The notes: generated from the letters alone by a model not told the origin. DNA of 24,737 nucleotides from Gnetum montanum (GCA_015680685.1 MNCI01000808.1:415586-440322); one strand, 5' to 3'. Shown: positions 1-11,170, counted from the first letter of the stretch. A program made the numbers and translations.

Positions 1-65
1 CGATATCGCGGCGGCCGCGATAGCGCGTACGCAATATCGCGGCACATGCAGGTCGCGTCTCATTA
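1..65 (-). mobile_element. LTR fragment, U3 start (palindrome-rich)
   Basis: Read on the minus strand this begins TAATGAGACGCG, matching the start of the LTR at 18982 (TGATGAGACGCG), and continues with CpG-rich GATATCGC-type palindromes as that LTR does. The rest of the LTR lies to the left, outside the window. The CpG content is high, unlike the rest of the window, so this is a fairly young copy. It abuts an older LTR remnant at 66, so it probably inserted there. The NotI-like site at 11-18 is part of the palindrome cluster. Confidence 0.7.
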
Positions 66-580
66 GATGGTTACTAATACTCGTGTTTAAAAAGTTGTTT
101 GTTAAATTATTGATTGTTATCTTCCGACTTGGACTATGTGTAGCTCTAATGTGTATGGTTTAGCATAGCATGAGGAACTCAATAAGCTAAGATAAAATAG
201 AGAAAGTATTTAAATCTAATGAATAATGGAAACAAAACCTAAACTATCCTAAGGGTGATGAGCATTCATTCTTGATTTACCATATATGCCCTAATCTAGT
301 GTAGTCACTATTGGGATTACCAATCAATACACTAATAGATGTACTAAGTAATATTGCTACTAGATTACCAAGTGAACATGTTATACTTAAAACTAGTCAT
401 ACTCATTATACCAATTTACTATTACGTGTGAAAGTAAATCATTAAGCTATGTGCAATGAAATATAAAGAACATGGGAGATTAAATGCTAAAGAAGGAAAA
501 TTAATCTAAATGAAAATGTTGCAATGAAAAGAAACAATATTAATCTTTAATGTTGGCTCTTCCTACATCAGTTGCTTTGG
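66..580 (-). mobile_element. Decayed LTR remnant (R-U5 part), minus orientation
   Basis: Several blocks align with the other minus-strand LTRs: 110-175 (TATCTTCC, then GTGTATGGTTTAGCAT, then GAGGAACT) matches 11743-11805 and 17070-17125. The stretch 310-410 (CTATTGGGATTACCAA..., ACTAGTCATACTCATTATACC) matches 17285-17365 and 11975-12050. Near 560 the minus strand reads ATTAAAGATTAA, a decayed form of the AATAAAGATGAA poly(A) block. The U3 and TATA parts cannot be found. Its position just beyond the accessory frame fits a 3' LTR of the second internal region. Confidence 0.6.
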
Positions 581-769
581 TGATTGATCTATTGTTGTTG
601 CTCCTCTCTTCAAGGGAAAATAATCTTCAAGCATGTAGTTTCTCCTCATTATTCCATACATCATTGACTTTCCAAGCTAGGTTGGCCAAGTTATCCATTG
701 TAGCCACTTTTCATGAACATGGTAGTTTAATAAACATCTAATTCTCTTGGATAAAATAGGCCCCAAATT

Positions 770-3275
770 TGGTGTCTTCAACTTCAAATACTTTCCCTTG
801 TCATTTTAGGTCCTAGTATAATATACCTTTTGCTAAGTTCTCTATGAATTCTCATTAACCTATGAATTTTCCTTAAGGACTTCCAACTCTACATCAGTAA
901 TGTGTAATTTCTTCTTAACTTCATTATGGAGTGGCTGCTCATGTTTAGAGAGGAAAAACATGGTAATGACTTACTTCTCTAACTCATTTTAGGGCATTCC
1001 TACTATCATCATGGCTAAGTTAACATATTGTAAGTTAGATAACTTCATGTATTTTTCTATGTCCTTGATTTGCAGCTCCTTTATTCTAATCTTTACTTGA
1101 TTTATTTCATTAATTCTTTTGAGGATTAACTACCAATTTGGATTGGTAAGCTGCTGGAGAGTAGGATTAAGTTTGGTCTTGGTCATCCTAATTTCATTCT
1201 CATTGATTTCTTTTTGGAGCCCTACTTAATCTTCTACTTCCTTATCTTACTTTACCATGCCCCAACCTCAATTTCTAACTTCTAATGGATGATGCAAACT
1301 TTCTTCATAAAGATATTTCTATTTTATCTAGCTAGCTTGTAGATGTCCAAATTAATCTTTTCTAACTATTCACAAAGATGCTGAAATTCTTTTTTCCAAT
1401 TGGTTCTTTTTCTTCTTCATCTTAAGTAATCCATGGATTTCTATAGCAAGGAATTTGTTCTTTTCTGCTAACACAAAAATTTTCTTATTTATTGCATGAA
1501 CCTTAACATTTTCCAATGATGCATTCCACATGACCTTTTCCTTCTATATCTCCATTTGTTACTGCTTGACCTTTAATTAGACGATGATATCATCATGAAA
1601 TTGGCTAAGAATTTCTAGAGCAATAAATCATACAAGATATGACATATCGGCACAATGTTCCATGACTTCATCTTTTAGTTTTTGGTTTAGAGATTTGGCC
1701 TATAGTAGTTGGAAATTAGAGAACACCAACATTTCCTTTGTAGCAATGAGCTTAGATTGCACTAAGACATCTTAAATTGTATGCCCAATTTTAAGTAGTC
1801 TATCTAACAGATCTCCATGTCACTTAGTGGTCATGTTTTATTTCTTTCTTGTGCCTATCCCTACAAACACTTGTGTGTCATACATCATAGTGAAAATTGG
1901 AATAAGTACTACTATGATCTTGAAGGTTTAGTTAAAATCATTAATAACAACTTCTATAGTTGTATCCTATTCTTTATGTCACATCATCCTAATATTTGTG
2001 CCATCCCTAATCTCTAATGTAACTATGAAGGATGTAGCATTGCCAAAGATTATAGGATATTCATCTAGCAAAGTGACCACTACATATACCACTAGATTTA
2101 TGAAAACTTGGACCTCACTTTGAATAACACTAAGCATGTTAAATATGTCCTCTTGTTGCTAGATTATGGTCTAAGCCACCTCCTATAATGGCTCATTGGA
2201 AGAAAATAGACATCAAAATACCCATAAGTATCTATTTGCTAGTTCTTGGTGCACTCATGCTTACTTCTATACCAATGGTTCTTGTTATTGGGATGGTGGC
2301 CATTAGCATGGATGTTATAGTTACTACAAAAGTTCTCATTGTTCCTACTTTAATTCTCAATGGTACATCCACTTCATATTTCTTGACTAGTATAGGATTA
2401 CTTATCATAGAATTGGATGCATTCTATGCTCACCTCATAGTATCATTTATATATCTAACAATTTTGGCTCACTTGCATAACTTACAAATTAGGCAATAAA
2501 ATTGCAATGTAATTTTACCTAATTTACTATCTTAGAATCTTTGTTCTATTTATAGAAAAGGTATATAAGTCAAATTTGTTGAATACTTCCCACTAATGAT
2601 AGTGCTTCCTCTAGTTACATAGGTATATATTCTATTTTGGAACATTAGGGGGTAGGTATGCAAGATCTTTATTTTGAAATAAATATTCTTGATGAGTGTT
2701 AGGAAATCAAATTCCTTCTTCTTGTTACCATAGCTCTTTTACATGTACAAATTCCTTGTTTTAGCATTAGAGTATGTTGAGACTGTAACATGCTTCATTC
2801 TAATGTTTTGAATTTCTAATGTAGCAACAATGGCATAAATAGCATAGAAAACATAGATCTCTTCTATTGTCATAGTTGAATTAGTAGATAAATTATAAAA
2901 AAATTGAGCAATTTCACCAATAAACTATTCATTATTAGTGGAAATTCTAGGAAATATCCAAAGTTAAGTTCAACTAGCATGCTAGCAATCATTATCTTAT
3001 TGCTAATCACTCTTACACAGTCATCAAAGAGTGTGATTTGTCTTCTTGCATCTAAAGTAGGTAGAGTTGATGCTTCTTCTTGTGCTAACTATTGGATCAA
3101 TTTTTGCACAAAGATACATTTCATCTTTTGTTCTTCTTGGCCTTGCTTGCTAGCCTAAAATTATTGCAATTAGTTTCTTCCATGTTCTTGTCCTCTAACA
3201 TGCTTACTTCTTGACCTCTTTTACCTTTTTTGTGAGGATCTGCTGAAAACATAGTTTGGTATCATCTGTAATCAT
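770..3275 (-). pseudogene. Accessory coiled-coil ORF of retrotransposon, copy 2 (decayed)
   Basis: No function is known. Minus-strand translation is broken by many stops and frameshifts but aligns along its length with the frame at 12617-15358. Both start with ATGATT(G/A)(T/C)AGATG and have about 100 bp of similar upstream sequence. Both carry an ELNFGxFL(D/E)F block (here about 2941-2976), a middle region with LLxRLLKIG and QSKLI (about 1740-1810), and a C-terminal LKRY/LSKRY block (about 790-850). The middle region is rich in Lys, Glu, Gln and Leu and suggests coiled coils. It lies between the integrase remnant (5470-6690) and LTR remnants (1-580), where plant Athila-group elements carry an extra frame. 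The end is approximate. Short plus-strand open frames here are antisense noise. Confidence 0.6.
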
Positions 3276-3600
3276 CTAAGGGTTAATTATTAATTTTCAA
3301 AGAATTATCCCAATAATTTTAAGCCTTTTCAATTCTTTGGTTTTGATCAAAATTATAAAACACAACATTAATGGTGTAAAGCTATTATGAAATATTATTC
3401 CATAAGTCCTACGGTAGCTAACATCGACAAATTTTTCATTAATTATTTATGCTTCTATTATTAGCTATCTTATTCATTTAAAAATAAGGTGCTAGAAATT
3501 TTTTTAGATCATGCTTTGGTATTCTCCACAACATAGAGCTTAACTTTGAGAACTTAAAGGTTTTTGAATCATGCAAATTGAACTCTCAATTCATTGGATC

Positions 3601-3655
3601 AAAACTCCTTGTGCATCTAGGCTCTTGAAATGACAAAAACTCCTTGTGCATCTAG
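3601..3655. repeat. 20-bp direct repeat pair
   Basis: AAAACTCCTTGTGCATCTAG occurs at 3601-3620 and again at 3636-3655, 35 bp apart, in the AT-rich sequence between the GATATT array (3690-3795) and the accessory frame start (3275). It looks like a local tandem duplication of a transcribed leader. Confidence 0.8.
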
Positions 3656-3689
3656 AATGAAATGTGAAAAATAAACAAGGGGCTCCATG

Positions 3690-3795
3690 TATATATAGGT
3701 AAATATAATGGTGATATTGCAGATGTGACATCATAGCTATGATATTGCAAGCATAATGATATTGTATCTATGATATTGCTAGCCAAAAATCCAAT
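3690..3795 (-). promoter_or_regulatory. U3-like promoter remnant: GATATT/GATATC array plus TATA
   Basis: On the minus strand about four units of the type (G)CAATATCAT, the TpG/CpA-decayed form of the GCGATATCGC palindromes of the family LTR, are followed by CCTATATATA at 3690-3699. This copies the order palindromes-then-TATA of the LTRs at 18982, 17647 and 12262. It stands 410 bp upstream of the accessory frame start. It is either the U3 of another decayed LTR of the family or an internal promoter for the accessory frame. Confidence 0.5.
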
Positions 3796-3799
3796 ATTT

Positions 3800-5465
3800 T
3801 TGCTTATACTTTTCCCAAAATTTCACTATTTTCTTGCATCTTGTAGGTCTAAAGGTTCTTGAGAGATGCCAAAATAGATTATGGATTCTATTTATTGATA
3901 GAATATTACAAATGATTAAAATAGATCATTTAATACTCAATTAGATCAAAAATAGAAATACTAAAAAGAAATCATAAAAGTTTATTAAAATTTAACAAAC
4001 TTTTTAGGGGAAGTAGGTTCTATAATGATGCATGATGGTAGAGAAGTTGTCCCTGATGTTCTAGAGAGTTTGAAACTAGCTCTTAGATATGATCCCCAAT
4101 AGGTATATGAGTGGATCCTTCTTAAAGCAAGCTACTAACCTTAATGCCCTTGCATAACCATTCCTATAGGTGTTTGTGGACACCTTAGAAATTAAATATG
4201 GATTACATCCTTGTCCTAATACACATGCAACTACTATAGTAGAAATATTATACTATGATAAATAATATCATCAAATTTATAATTATAAAATTCTAATCAG
4301 GTGGAATGAAGTTAGAAGTAATAAAAAAAGTAGAACATGAGATACCTTACCATGATCTTGGTAGGTTCTATGTGTAATATCATCATCATCTTAGCATTTT
4401 CCCAATAAAGTGGGGTTTGCTACATGATCTAGTGGTTCTTCCATATCATGCTTGATTAAAATGACCAATATACATGTTCATCAAGTTATCAAACCAAGTG
4501 CAATCACTTACTAGTTACATTGCCTTACATCATCTAGGGCTTACCACAGTGAGATCAACTAGCCACCATATCAAAGCAATGTCACTTGAAAAGGAGAAAT
4601 TGCAAAACATTAAAGTTATTAAAATTAATTGACTAATCATTAATGTTCAAGTTGTGAACTTTAGCCATTAGTTAAAGGAGCACCTTTAGTCATGGGTCAC
4701 ATTTCTTTCTTGTCTTATAACTAATGCTAATCCCATTAGAGGTGCACCTTTAGGCATAGGTAACATGCTTTTCAAGTCACATGGTGGAACTAGTCCAAGG
4801 TACCATGGAGTTCTTAGAAGTAGCCTACTTTCAAGTAGGGGTCACATATATTTCTAGTGATACTCAAATAATAATTTATTTAAAAATTATTTATTTATTT
4901 ATTTATTTTACCCTTGCATTAGGACTACCTTTGATCCTGGGTCACATGCCTTTGAAGTAACATAACAAGAAAATAATTGATTTTAAATGGAACTAGTGAA
5001 ACCTAGGATAAAATTACAAGGAATCAATAAATCCTTTTAATGTCACATCCTTATCCAACCTTGTTAGTTCTTCCCTCTTCCTTCAAAGTCTAATGGTCAT
5101 GGATCAATTTTAGTTTTTAATGTAATAAGAATCATATTAGTTCCATGCTAAGGACTTTTGTCAATAAAAATGAAGGTATGGATGTTGTGATCGCAGTATC
5201 ATCCATAATTACTCTTTTAATGATTTAACACCATAGAATAAAATTCCAACAAATGGACTTTTTTCTTGCACATGACTAACAACTTTATTATCAAATTATT
5301 AAAATGTATCTCCAAAACATAATAAAATAACCTAAATAAATTAAAAATTATGTAAAAAAGTACAATATCAAGAAATGGAAACATACTAAAAATTGAAATT
5401 GTTTTAAAATTTTGAAAATGTAAAGAAATTATAATAAAATAATGTAATAAAAGGTTAAAAATTCA
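3800..5465. other. AT-rich stretch without recognisable gene
   Basis: No coding frame could be supported on either strand. It probably holds the 3' spacer that follows the minus-strand integrase; 5200-5470 is very AT-rich. It contains a (TTTA)n microsatellite at about 4885-4910 and three imperfect copies of a 33 to 36-bp motif (4676-4708, 4739-4773, 4920-4955). Confidence 0.5.
4676..4955. repeat. Three imperfect copies of an ACCTTT...GGTCACAT motif
   Basis: The pattern AGG(A/T)(G/C)(C/T)ACCTTT, then a few bases, GGTCACAT or GGTAACAT, then CTTT recurs at 4676-4708, 4739-4773 and 4920-4955. A further GGGGTCACATATATTTC lies at about 4837-4853 between copies two and three. Spacing is irregular. 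It may be a decayed U3 enhancer array or simple tandem duplication. Confidence 0.55.
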
Positions 5466-5469
5466 CTAA

Positions 5470-6690
5470 AGTCATAATTAATCCAAGGTGTCTTTCCGAT
5501 GACTAAGGTTTAAATAGAGGATGTATAAGATAGACTTGGCAAAAACAATTGTAGTGGGTGTTGAAGTGGTGATCTCACTAGCTTATATAAATGGCTTGAT
5601 TTGCTATATATTGACTGATATTAGCTTTTTATGTTTAATGGGTGGTAAATTTATAAAGCATCTTAATTATAGACTACATGAGCAACATACAGTTCTTTCC
5701 AAAGTGTTTGAAATTTTGTATATTAATGTGCATGTTTTGAGTTATAGTAAAGAACTGTATCACCTGGTTGGAAGTCTAAGAATCTAATTCTTAGATCATG
5801 CTTTTGCTTATTTTAGAATTTATGTAGCTCATTATGCATTAAGAAAACCATTCTATTTTCATCTAGCACATTTAGATTTATCAAGCATTCTCATTATGTT
5901 AGAGTTAGGTCTAAGTCGAAGTCCCAAGGAGTGGTTAGTGTATAAAGTTTAGTTTGGATGGGTAGTTTTAACAATTTTCTACATGATAATTCATAGGGAT
6001 AGTTCCCTAATAGAAATATTTCAAGTTGATTTATAGGATTATAGAATATCAATAAGTTTGGTTTTCAAATTCTTCTTATACCTACTAATAGTTCATGTTA
6101 GTATTCAAGTTATTTCCCTATTTGTAACATTACCTTGGGTGTTGGATTGAGGATGATACGAAGTCATTAACTTATGATCTACCCCCACTCTTTTCATCAA
6201 TTTCTTGAATTTTACCCTAGTTAAGTATGTTTCATTATTCAAAATAAGCATACATAGCACTCCAAACCTATTTACCACCTGTTAGTCAAAGAATTTAGTA
6301 GTTGTTGCTACAATGCAATTAGCAATTGTAGAGTTCAATAATCTATAGTAATAATAATGTATATTTTTCCATTTAATAAGGAAGTAATGGAAGCCATAAA
6401 CTCAATTATCTAAAGATGAAAGAACTCCAATTATTGAATCCACTTCTATGATTCCTCAAAATGAGTTGCTACCCAATTGTTTCTTTGATAGTGCTTTTAA
6501 GATGTAGCAAAGTGATGTGCATCTCTAAATAGTGATGGTTGGAAGTAACATGTGACCTTTAAGTAAGTGAAAGACTCAATAAAGAAAGGTGTGTTTACCA
6601 ATAAAGAGACTACAATGTCCTTTGCAAATAATGACACATCTAGAAACTAATTAGACAAAGGTTCTTCATCAATCTTGTTATTCCATCTTA
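5470..6690 (-). pseudogene. Ty3/gypsy integrase remnant (pol)
   Basis: Minus-strand translation gives a recognisable Ty3/gypsy integrase in order. A poorly preserved segment at 6690-6560 may be the RNase H end or integrase N-terminus. A core start with IEFM and KIYI lies at about 6340-6410, then FGVLCMLILNNETYL (about 6225-6270), then GVDHKLMTSYHPQS followed by NVTNREI (about 6105-6180). A C-terminal DFQPGDTVLYY block lies near 5720-5750, followed by ELYVAHVVY and VNI-QIKPF (about 5560-5600). Integrase inserts the element cDNA into the host chromosome. All three catalytic acids are replaced (D to E at 6401-6403, D to N at 6237-6239, E to N at 6129-6131), and stops and frameshifts occur. The zinc-binding region is not visible, and no reverse transcriptase was found upstream. 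It sits between gag (8220-9352) and the accessory frame (770-3275) in the same orientation. Confidence 0.8.
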
Positions 6691-6699
6691 ACCAAGATA

Positions 6700-7209
6700 A
6701 AGGATTTTCAATAACATTCTTAATGTTACATCATGGAATTTCTCAATTATGTTTCTTTTAGTGTAACATAGTCATGGTCTATATTGTAGATTTGTAATTT
6801 CTCTACATTGACCTTATTATGTGTCTACTCCCTATTTTTATGTTTTGGGTTTTAAACGATATGGGACTAGCTTTACTCCATCATGGGAAAATGATGAGGC
6901 ATCTAGTGATAATTTGTATGTTGATTATAAGCTTTGGATTTGGAAAGTATTTCACATGCCTTGTGTTTGTAGCCTATCATGTTTAGTTATGGTTTATGCC
7001 TCCCAAGTATGCTCCCTTGCATATTGTATCATACTTTTGGATTTTGTACATGTCCAAAGCTCCTTAGGATGTTTATGACCTCATTTAGACACCTTCAATT
7101 TCTTTTGTTCCTTAGGATTTTTTTGACCTCATTTAGACACCTTAATGTTCTTTTGACATGTCCCTTTGGATTTTTGATTTCATATGGAATCATTCCTTAG
7201 TTTTCTATT
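6700..7209 (+). mobile_element. 3' internal end of another plus-strand LTR element (non-coding)
   Basis: This stretch lies just upstream of a polypurine tract at 7210-7217 and so is the 3' internal end of a different element; the boundary with the integrase remnant is approximate. It has a 48-bp tandem duplication (about 7062-7109 and 7110-7157), each unit containing CCTTAGGAT and GACCTCATTTAGACACCTT (7077-7095, 7125-7143). Two short open frames here show no recognisable domain. The 5' part of the element is absent. Confidence 0.5.
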
Positions 7210-7217
7210 AAGGGGGA
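7210..7217 (+). other. Polypurine tract
   Basis: AAGGGGGA followed directly by TGCATTGAA is the usual junction between a polypurine tract, the primer site for plus-strand DNA synthesis, and the start of a 3' LTR. Confidence 0.65.
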
Positions 7218-7705
7218 TGCATTGAATATCATACATTAGTGCAGGAGCATCAGGACACCCCCTTCAATGCACCCTCATTAGTGCACCCCTTATGTGCCTA
7301 GGTTTAGGTTAAAGTGCTAAAAGTGTGATCTGATTGGTTAGGGTTGCATTAATAGACCTTCATTGATACTTGGGCATTGATGAATCTTCATTGTTACATG
7401 GCAAAAAATATAAATATCTAGGATAAGCTTTCACACATATTATTCATAACTTAGGCATTTCATTTAGGCTTTTGGAGTTCATTTTGTATAAAGAGCTCTT
7501 CCTCCATTGGGTAAGTTGATTTTTTTCTTTATTTTGTGTGTATTTTGAGTTGTCACTTTTACAACTACAGTTAGACTCTATCAGAGTACTACCTTGCGTA
7601 CATAGCCTAGAATTATCTAGTCAATGTAGAGTCTTGTATTTGCATAGTGAATAAAGATCATTTTTTTCCTTATTTCATTATTAATATCTTAAACATTAAA
7701 ACATT
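7218..7705 (+). mobile_element. Probable 3' LTR of an unrelated family
   Basis: It starts TGCATTGAATATC after the polypurine tract. The U3 has repeated TTAGTGCA/AATGCACCC words (7230-7300). TATAAAGA at 7487-7494 and AATAAA at 7650-7655 are spaced as in an LTR promoter and poly(A) site. The right end is uncertain: a CA near 7695-7705 was assumed because no second LTR is available for comparison. Sequence around the AATAAA (AATAAAGATCATTTTTTTCC) resembles that at 10627 (AATAAAGAACTATTTCTTTCC), so the two may be related. Confidence 0.55.
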
Positions 7706-8186
7706 AAAAATATTTATTTAATTTCTATTTTATTAAGCCAAGATGATTCATCCTTATCCAAGGAGGTCATAACTATGCAACATGATGTTTGGCCATTGAG
7801 GTTATTACTGGAAGCCAAGTTATTACATTCCATGTCTGGTGTTGCACATGTCCACAAGAGGGATTATGATGTGTGTGTGTGCTTATTTTCATTTTATTTC
7901 CTATCATTATAAAATAAAAAAATATTATAAAACATAAAATTTCAAATATTCTCTTTATTCTCTCACTATGACAACACAAGTATCTATTGTATCATATGTT
8001 TTATAATATCTTTTATATTTATTGAATGCAACAATATACATGAATATTATTGATAATCCACTCAACCTTATCTTCAAAGCTTACAACAAGATCACACTAT
8101 GATTTTTATGATAGATCCCATTGGTTCAAAATCAACTAAAACCCTATCAAATAGATCAAAGGAGTTTCAATGGACATAAGTAAAAA
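7706..8186. other. AT-rich stretch without recognisable gene
   Basis: No supported coding frame. It contains a short TG run (about 7868-7880). Sequence right after the LTR has no convincing primer-binding site, in line with this being the outer flank of a 3' LTR. Confidence 0.45.
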
Positions 8187-8210
8187 TTTTAGTTTTAGTT
8201 TTAGTTTTAG
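8187..8210 (+). repeat. (TTTTAG)4 microsatellite
   Basis: Four perfect TTTTAG units. It is not the plant telomere unit TTTAGGG. Confidence 0.9.
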
Positions 8211-8219
8211 TATTCATAA

Positions 8220-9352
8220 GAATTAGGTTGTCGATAGGAATACTATTTTCTAGGTAGTGTTACCCTCCATACTATGTATTTTTCCATTACTGGTAATATT
8301 ATTCTTGAGGTTGAGGCAGAGCTTCACTTGAATAGTAATGCTATTGGTAGTAGGGTTGCCTATAGTTTCCTTGTAGATAGGGTAATTTCCTAGGTGCTTA
8401 CTTTTTAATGATCATGAAATTCAAATAATATGTCCTAACCTTTTAATATGTGACATGACTGGGTAGCAATCCTTTAGATGTTTTTATTGGCATATTTCAC
8501 ATCCATCATCTTTTGTTTTAGAGCCTAAAAACATTCTCTATTAAAGCTATTTATCCTTTATGCTAGTACAAGTTCCTATTTATATTTCTTTTCTTTTCAT
8601 CCTAGTCTTTGAATATACCTTGCTTTACTTTCTCCTTCATAATATTTAATTTTAATTACACTTTTTCATCCATAAGTCCCACAATTTATCTACATTAACT
8701 ATAATTTTAGTAATAAATTTTTTAATAGGGAAGGTGTTTCATTAGATCACCTCCTATACTAGTGCCTCTTTCTCTTATTATCAAAGATGAACTTTGTTCT
8801 TGTGAAAGGATTAATACATGTTGTACTCTTTTGTGCTCTTCATCTTGCAAAAATTTCCTTCTTCCAACCTAATTAAGAAGTTTCTAAATTTTATGGGGTT
8901 GGAGTTCTCAAAGCATCCCTTGGGCATAGATTCCAAGGAACTCCATTATTCTTTATTGAAGCTCATCTATGATATAGAAATGTTTCTTCTTCAAAAAGAA
9001 TTCATGGCCTAAGCATATGTGTAGCAAGGAATATTACCTTCCTAAGGTTGTTTCAAGGAATTCATTGTTCCCTTACTTTCATTCTTAAATTTTCTTTCTT
9101 GGATTGGACAATTGAGAATAAGTTTGGACCTTCTCATTGAAGAGCTCCAATAGAATAGACTACCTCTGGATTGAATCAAGATCCAATAACTAATACCAAC
9201 TTTATGCTTCTTTTATGAGTGTCCAAGGGAAAAGCTTTAATTTTTTTTCATTTTGTTTCATTATTCTACAAGGCATATGCATCATGAAAGACTTATAGAT
9301 GATGCAATGAATTTGCATTATAACTTCCTTTAAACTTTAAAATATTATTCAT
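8220..9352 (-). pseudogene. gag: Ty3/gypsy gag, copy 2 (decayed)
   Basis: Gag is the structural protein that forms the virus-like particle and binds the element RNA. Minus-strand translation starts at an ATG (9352) with MNNILKFKGSYNAN, matching the start of the gag frames at 16891 and 20384. The core retrotransposon-gag region follows with many stops and frameshifts. A zinc knuckle CEIC-x-x-KHLKDC lies near 8470-8505, then a P/Y/Q-poor tail that aligns with the other copies (LGNYP near 8390). An A-run after the tryptophan position (9241-9248 on the plus strand) shifts the frame by one. No protease follows. It lies in the same orientation as PBS 11171-11188, but the leader is about 1.8 kb long because other sequence has been inserted. 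Confidence 0.75.
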
Positions 9353-9359
9353 GTTAAGT

Positions 9360-10095
9360 CACTTGATGCTGCTCTCCTTTTGATGTCTATGAGAAATGTG
9401 AACAATCTCTTGAATGTTGATCATAATTCATGTAGCTAACAAGAGTTCATCATAACCATCAAGTTCATTGTGGTCTCCTTTGATAATCTCTTTGGTTTCT
9501 TCTTATGTGTTGTCAATTCCATTTTCTATTTTTATCTTCATCTTAATCCTTGTCTCTTATAGGATATCTATCATAGTCTCTTCTACCATCCATGTCGAAT
9601 TATCTATTTTGGCCTCCATTCATAGCTCTTCCTACTTGCCTACACTCATCCTTGTTAGATCTAGATGATAAGAATGATGAAGATGATGAGGAGTTAGGAG
9701 AGTCATGCTGGCTGGCTTGCTCTCATTTTGTGGTCTTTTTCATTATCTCTTATTTTCATGCTAGGGAACCTAGGCATTCAAGCTTTCCATATGTTGGTTC
9801 TTATTCCTCCTCTTCTTTAATTTCTCACCAAGGTGAAGAATAGCCGATGATTTCTAATTTCATCAACCTTAAGGATAGAAGGACCTTGATGATGAGGTCC
9901 TCTAACTTGTAACATTCATCCTCCCTTTTTATATTGAATGTTAATGAAATTGTGGTATGTGAAGAGGAAATCATCCAAACCACATAACATTCTTTATATC
10001 TTAGATGTGTTTGTGTTCTTATATTATTCTACATGTGTAAGAGGCAAGAGGAGACAATTGGAAGCACATTTTACTTGTGGGACTTTTGGGAAGAA
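9360..10095. other. Leader region of second internal segment, no gene recognised
   Basis: It lies between gag copy 2 and the LTR-like segment at about 10100. A plus-strand open frame at 9592-9843 includes an acidic stretch (DLDDKNDEDDEE) but has no recognised domain and no supporting context. I see no other structure. Confidence 0.4.
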
Positions 10096-10099
10096 TTTC

Positions 10100-10740
10100 A
10101 GTGTTGGACTATTTTCTCTATCAATATGTCCCAAGGTAGGCCAAGACATCTTCTAAGATTTCTAAAACCTTGGGAGAGATGTCTCTAGCTAATGCAAGAT
10201 GTCTCATACATGACATCTCACCAAGATTCAAGACATCTCATGCAAGACATCTCTCAAAACTCTAAGATGTCTCATCTATTTATCTGATCTCTTTATTGAG
10301 ACATTTCAAACATATCCAAGATGTCTCCAATACTTACACAATGGTCATAAATTCATATTTTGAGCATCGAAAAGAGGATGAAGAGACTATAAAAGGGATC
10401 AAAGCCTTTCATTTGAAGAGGGAAAAGGAGTGAACTAGGAGAGAATTTTGGGAGAGTATTGAGAGGAGAGGGTTTGAACTCCAATAAAGCTTCCATGCTA
10501 TAAGGCTTTTAGCCTTTATGAGTTGTGTGTTGTGTAAATAGTTGTGAGTGTGATTCTCTTAAGCCCTTTTCTATCCTTGGGCAAATTGCATTCTACTTTG
10601 TAACTATTCTATCATGATTTTTCAAGAATAAAGAACTATTTCTTTCCTTATCTTAATTTATCTTACAAGTTTGAAGATTGGGATTTCATTTTTTGTATTG
10701 TAGCATTATTCGTCATCAGTATGCTTGTCATTGTTAAATT
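10100..10740 (+). mobile_element. LTR-like promoter segment with ATGTCTC/GAGACAT array
   Basis: An array of about nine AGATGTCTC or inverse GAGACATCT words (10141-10330) is followed by TATAAAAG (10388-10395), a purine-rich leader, and AATAAA signals at 10483-10488 and 10627-10632. This order (short repeats, TATA, leader, poly(A) signal) is that of an LTR. A possible start is TGTTGGACT at 10102; no matching CA end or target duplication was found, so both boundaries are guesses. It would be a solo LTR or fragment from a different family, inserted in the gag leader of the minus-strand element. Confidence 0.45.
10141..10330. repeat. ATGTCTC / GAGACAT interspersed array
   Basis: Short words AGACATCT, AGATGTCTC, GACATCTCA and GAGACATTT occur about nine times in both orientations in 190 bp directly upstream of a TATA box. 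The two orientations are reverse complements, so the array can form many small inverted pairs. Confidence 0.75.
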
Positions 10741-11170
10741 TGTAGTAGGTCTACATGAATTGATCCTACTGTTAGTATGCCTTTGTGGGTCTGTACAACC
10801 TAGACATTTGATCTAGGATTTAGTATTCACCTATGATCATCTCTAACCCATTCTTCATGAACGAAACTATGACCATTAATGAGGCTATCCTATCTAGCAG
10901 TAATATAGTGTTTCCTTGCAAGTCTCACCATCTCATCTATTTATCTTAGTGAAAGATGAAGAGAAAATCAATGTAGTAAGAATCTAGATGATTGTAGATG
11001 AATTCGATATGGTATAGTACATGATCATCCTCATTATTATGGTTCATTCTATTATTGTTTCTTACAATATTATTTATAGGGGATTGACAATCATCCATGT
11101 AAAAAGATAAATTGTTAAACTTTTAGCAATGATGGTTTATGATATTAATTAGTCTAAAACACTAGCACCT
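10741..11170. other. Leader sequence after PBS, no gene recognised
   Basis: It lies between the PBS (11171-11188, minus) and the plus-strand LTR-like segment. It is probably the 5' untranslated leader of the second internal region. No coding frame is supported. Confidence 0.4.

Noticed and set aside
11-18. NotI site GCGGCCGC at the window start, possible vector or cloning junction
   Set aside because: It is inside CpG-rich palindromes that match the LTR start at 18982 (TGAGACGCG...), so genomic LTR origin explains it.
2188-2499. Hydrophobic 103-residue open frame on the plus strand
   Set aside because: It is antisense to the decayed accessory frame and shows no domain; hydrophobic residues are expected from the complement of Lys/Asn-rich coding DNA.
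8187-8210. Interstitial telomere repeat
   Set aside because: The unit is TTTTAG, not TTTAGGG, and only four copies occur.
9592-9843. Plus-strand open frame with an acidic run
   Set aside because: There is no recognised domain, no homologous copy in the window and no promoter; its length is not unusual for chance.
10141-10330. CRISPR-like repeat array
   Set aside because: Words are only 7 to 9 bp, in both orientations, with irregular spacing, next to a TATA box in plant DNA.
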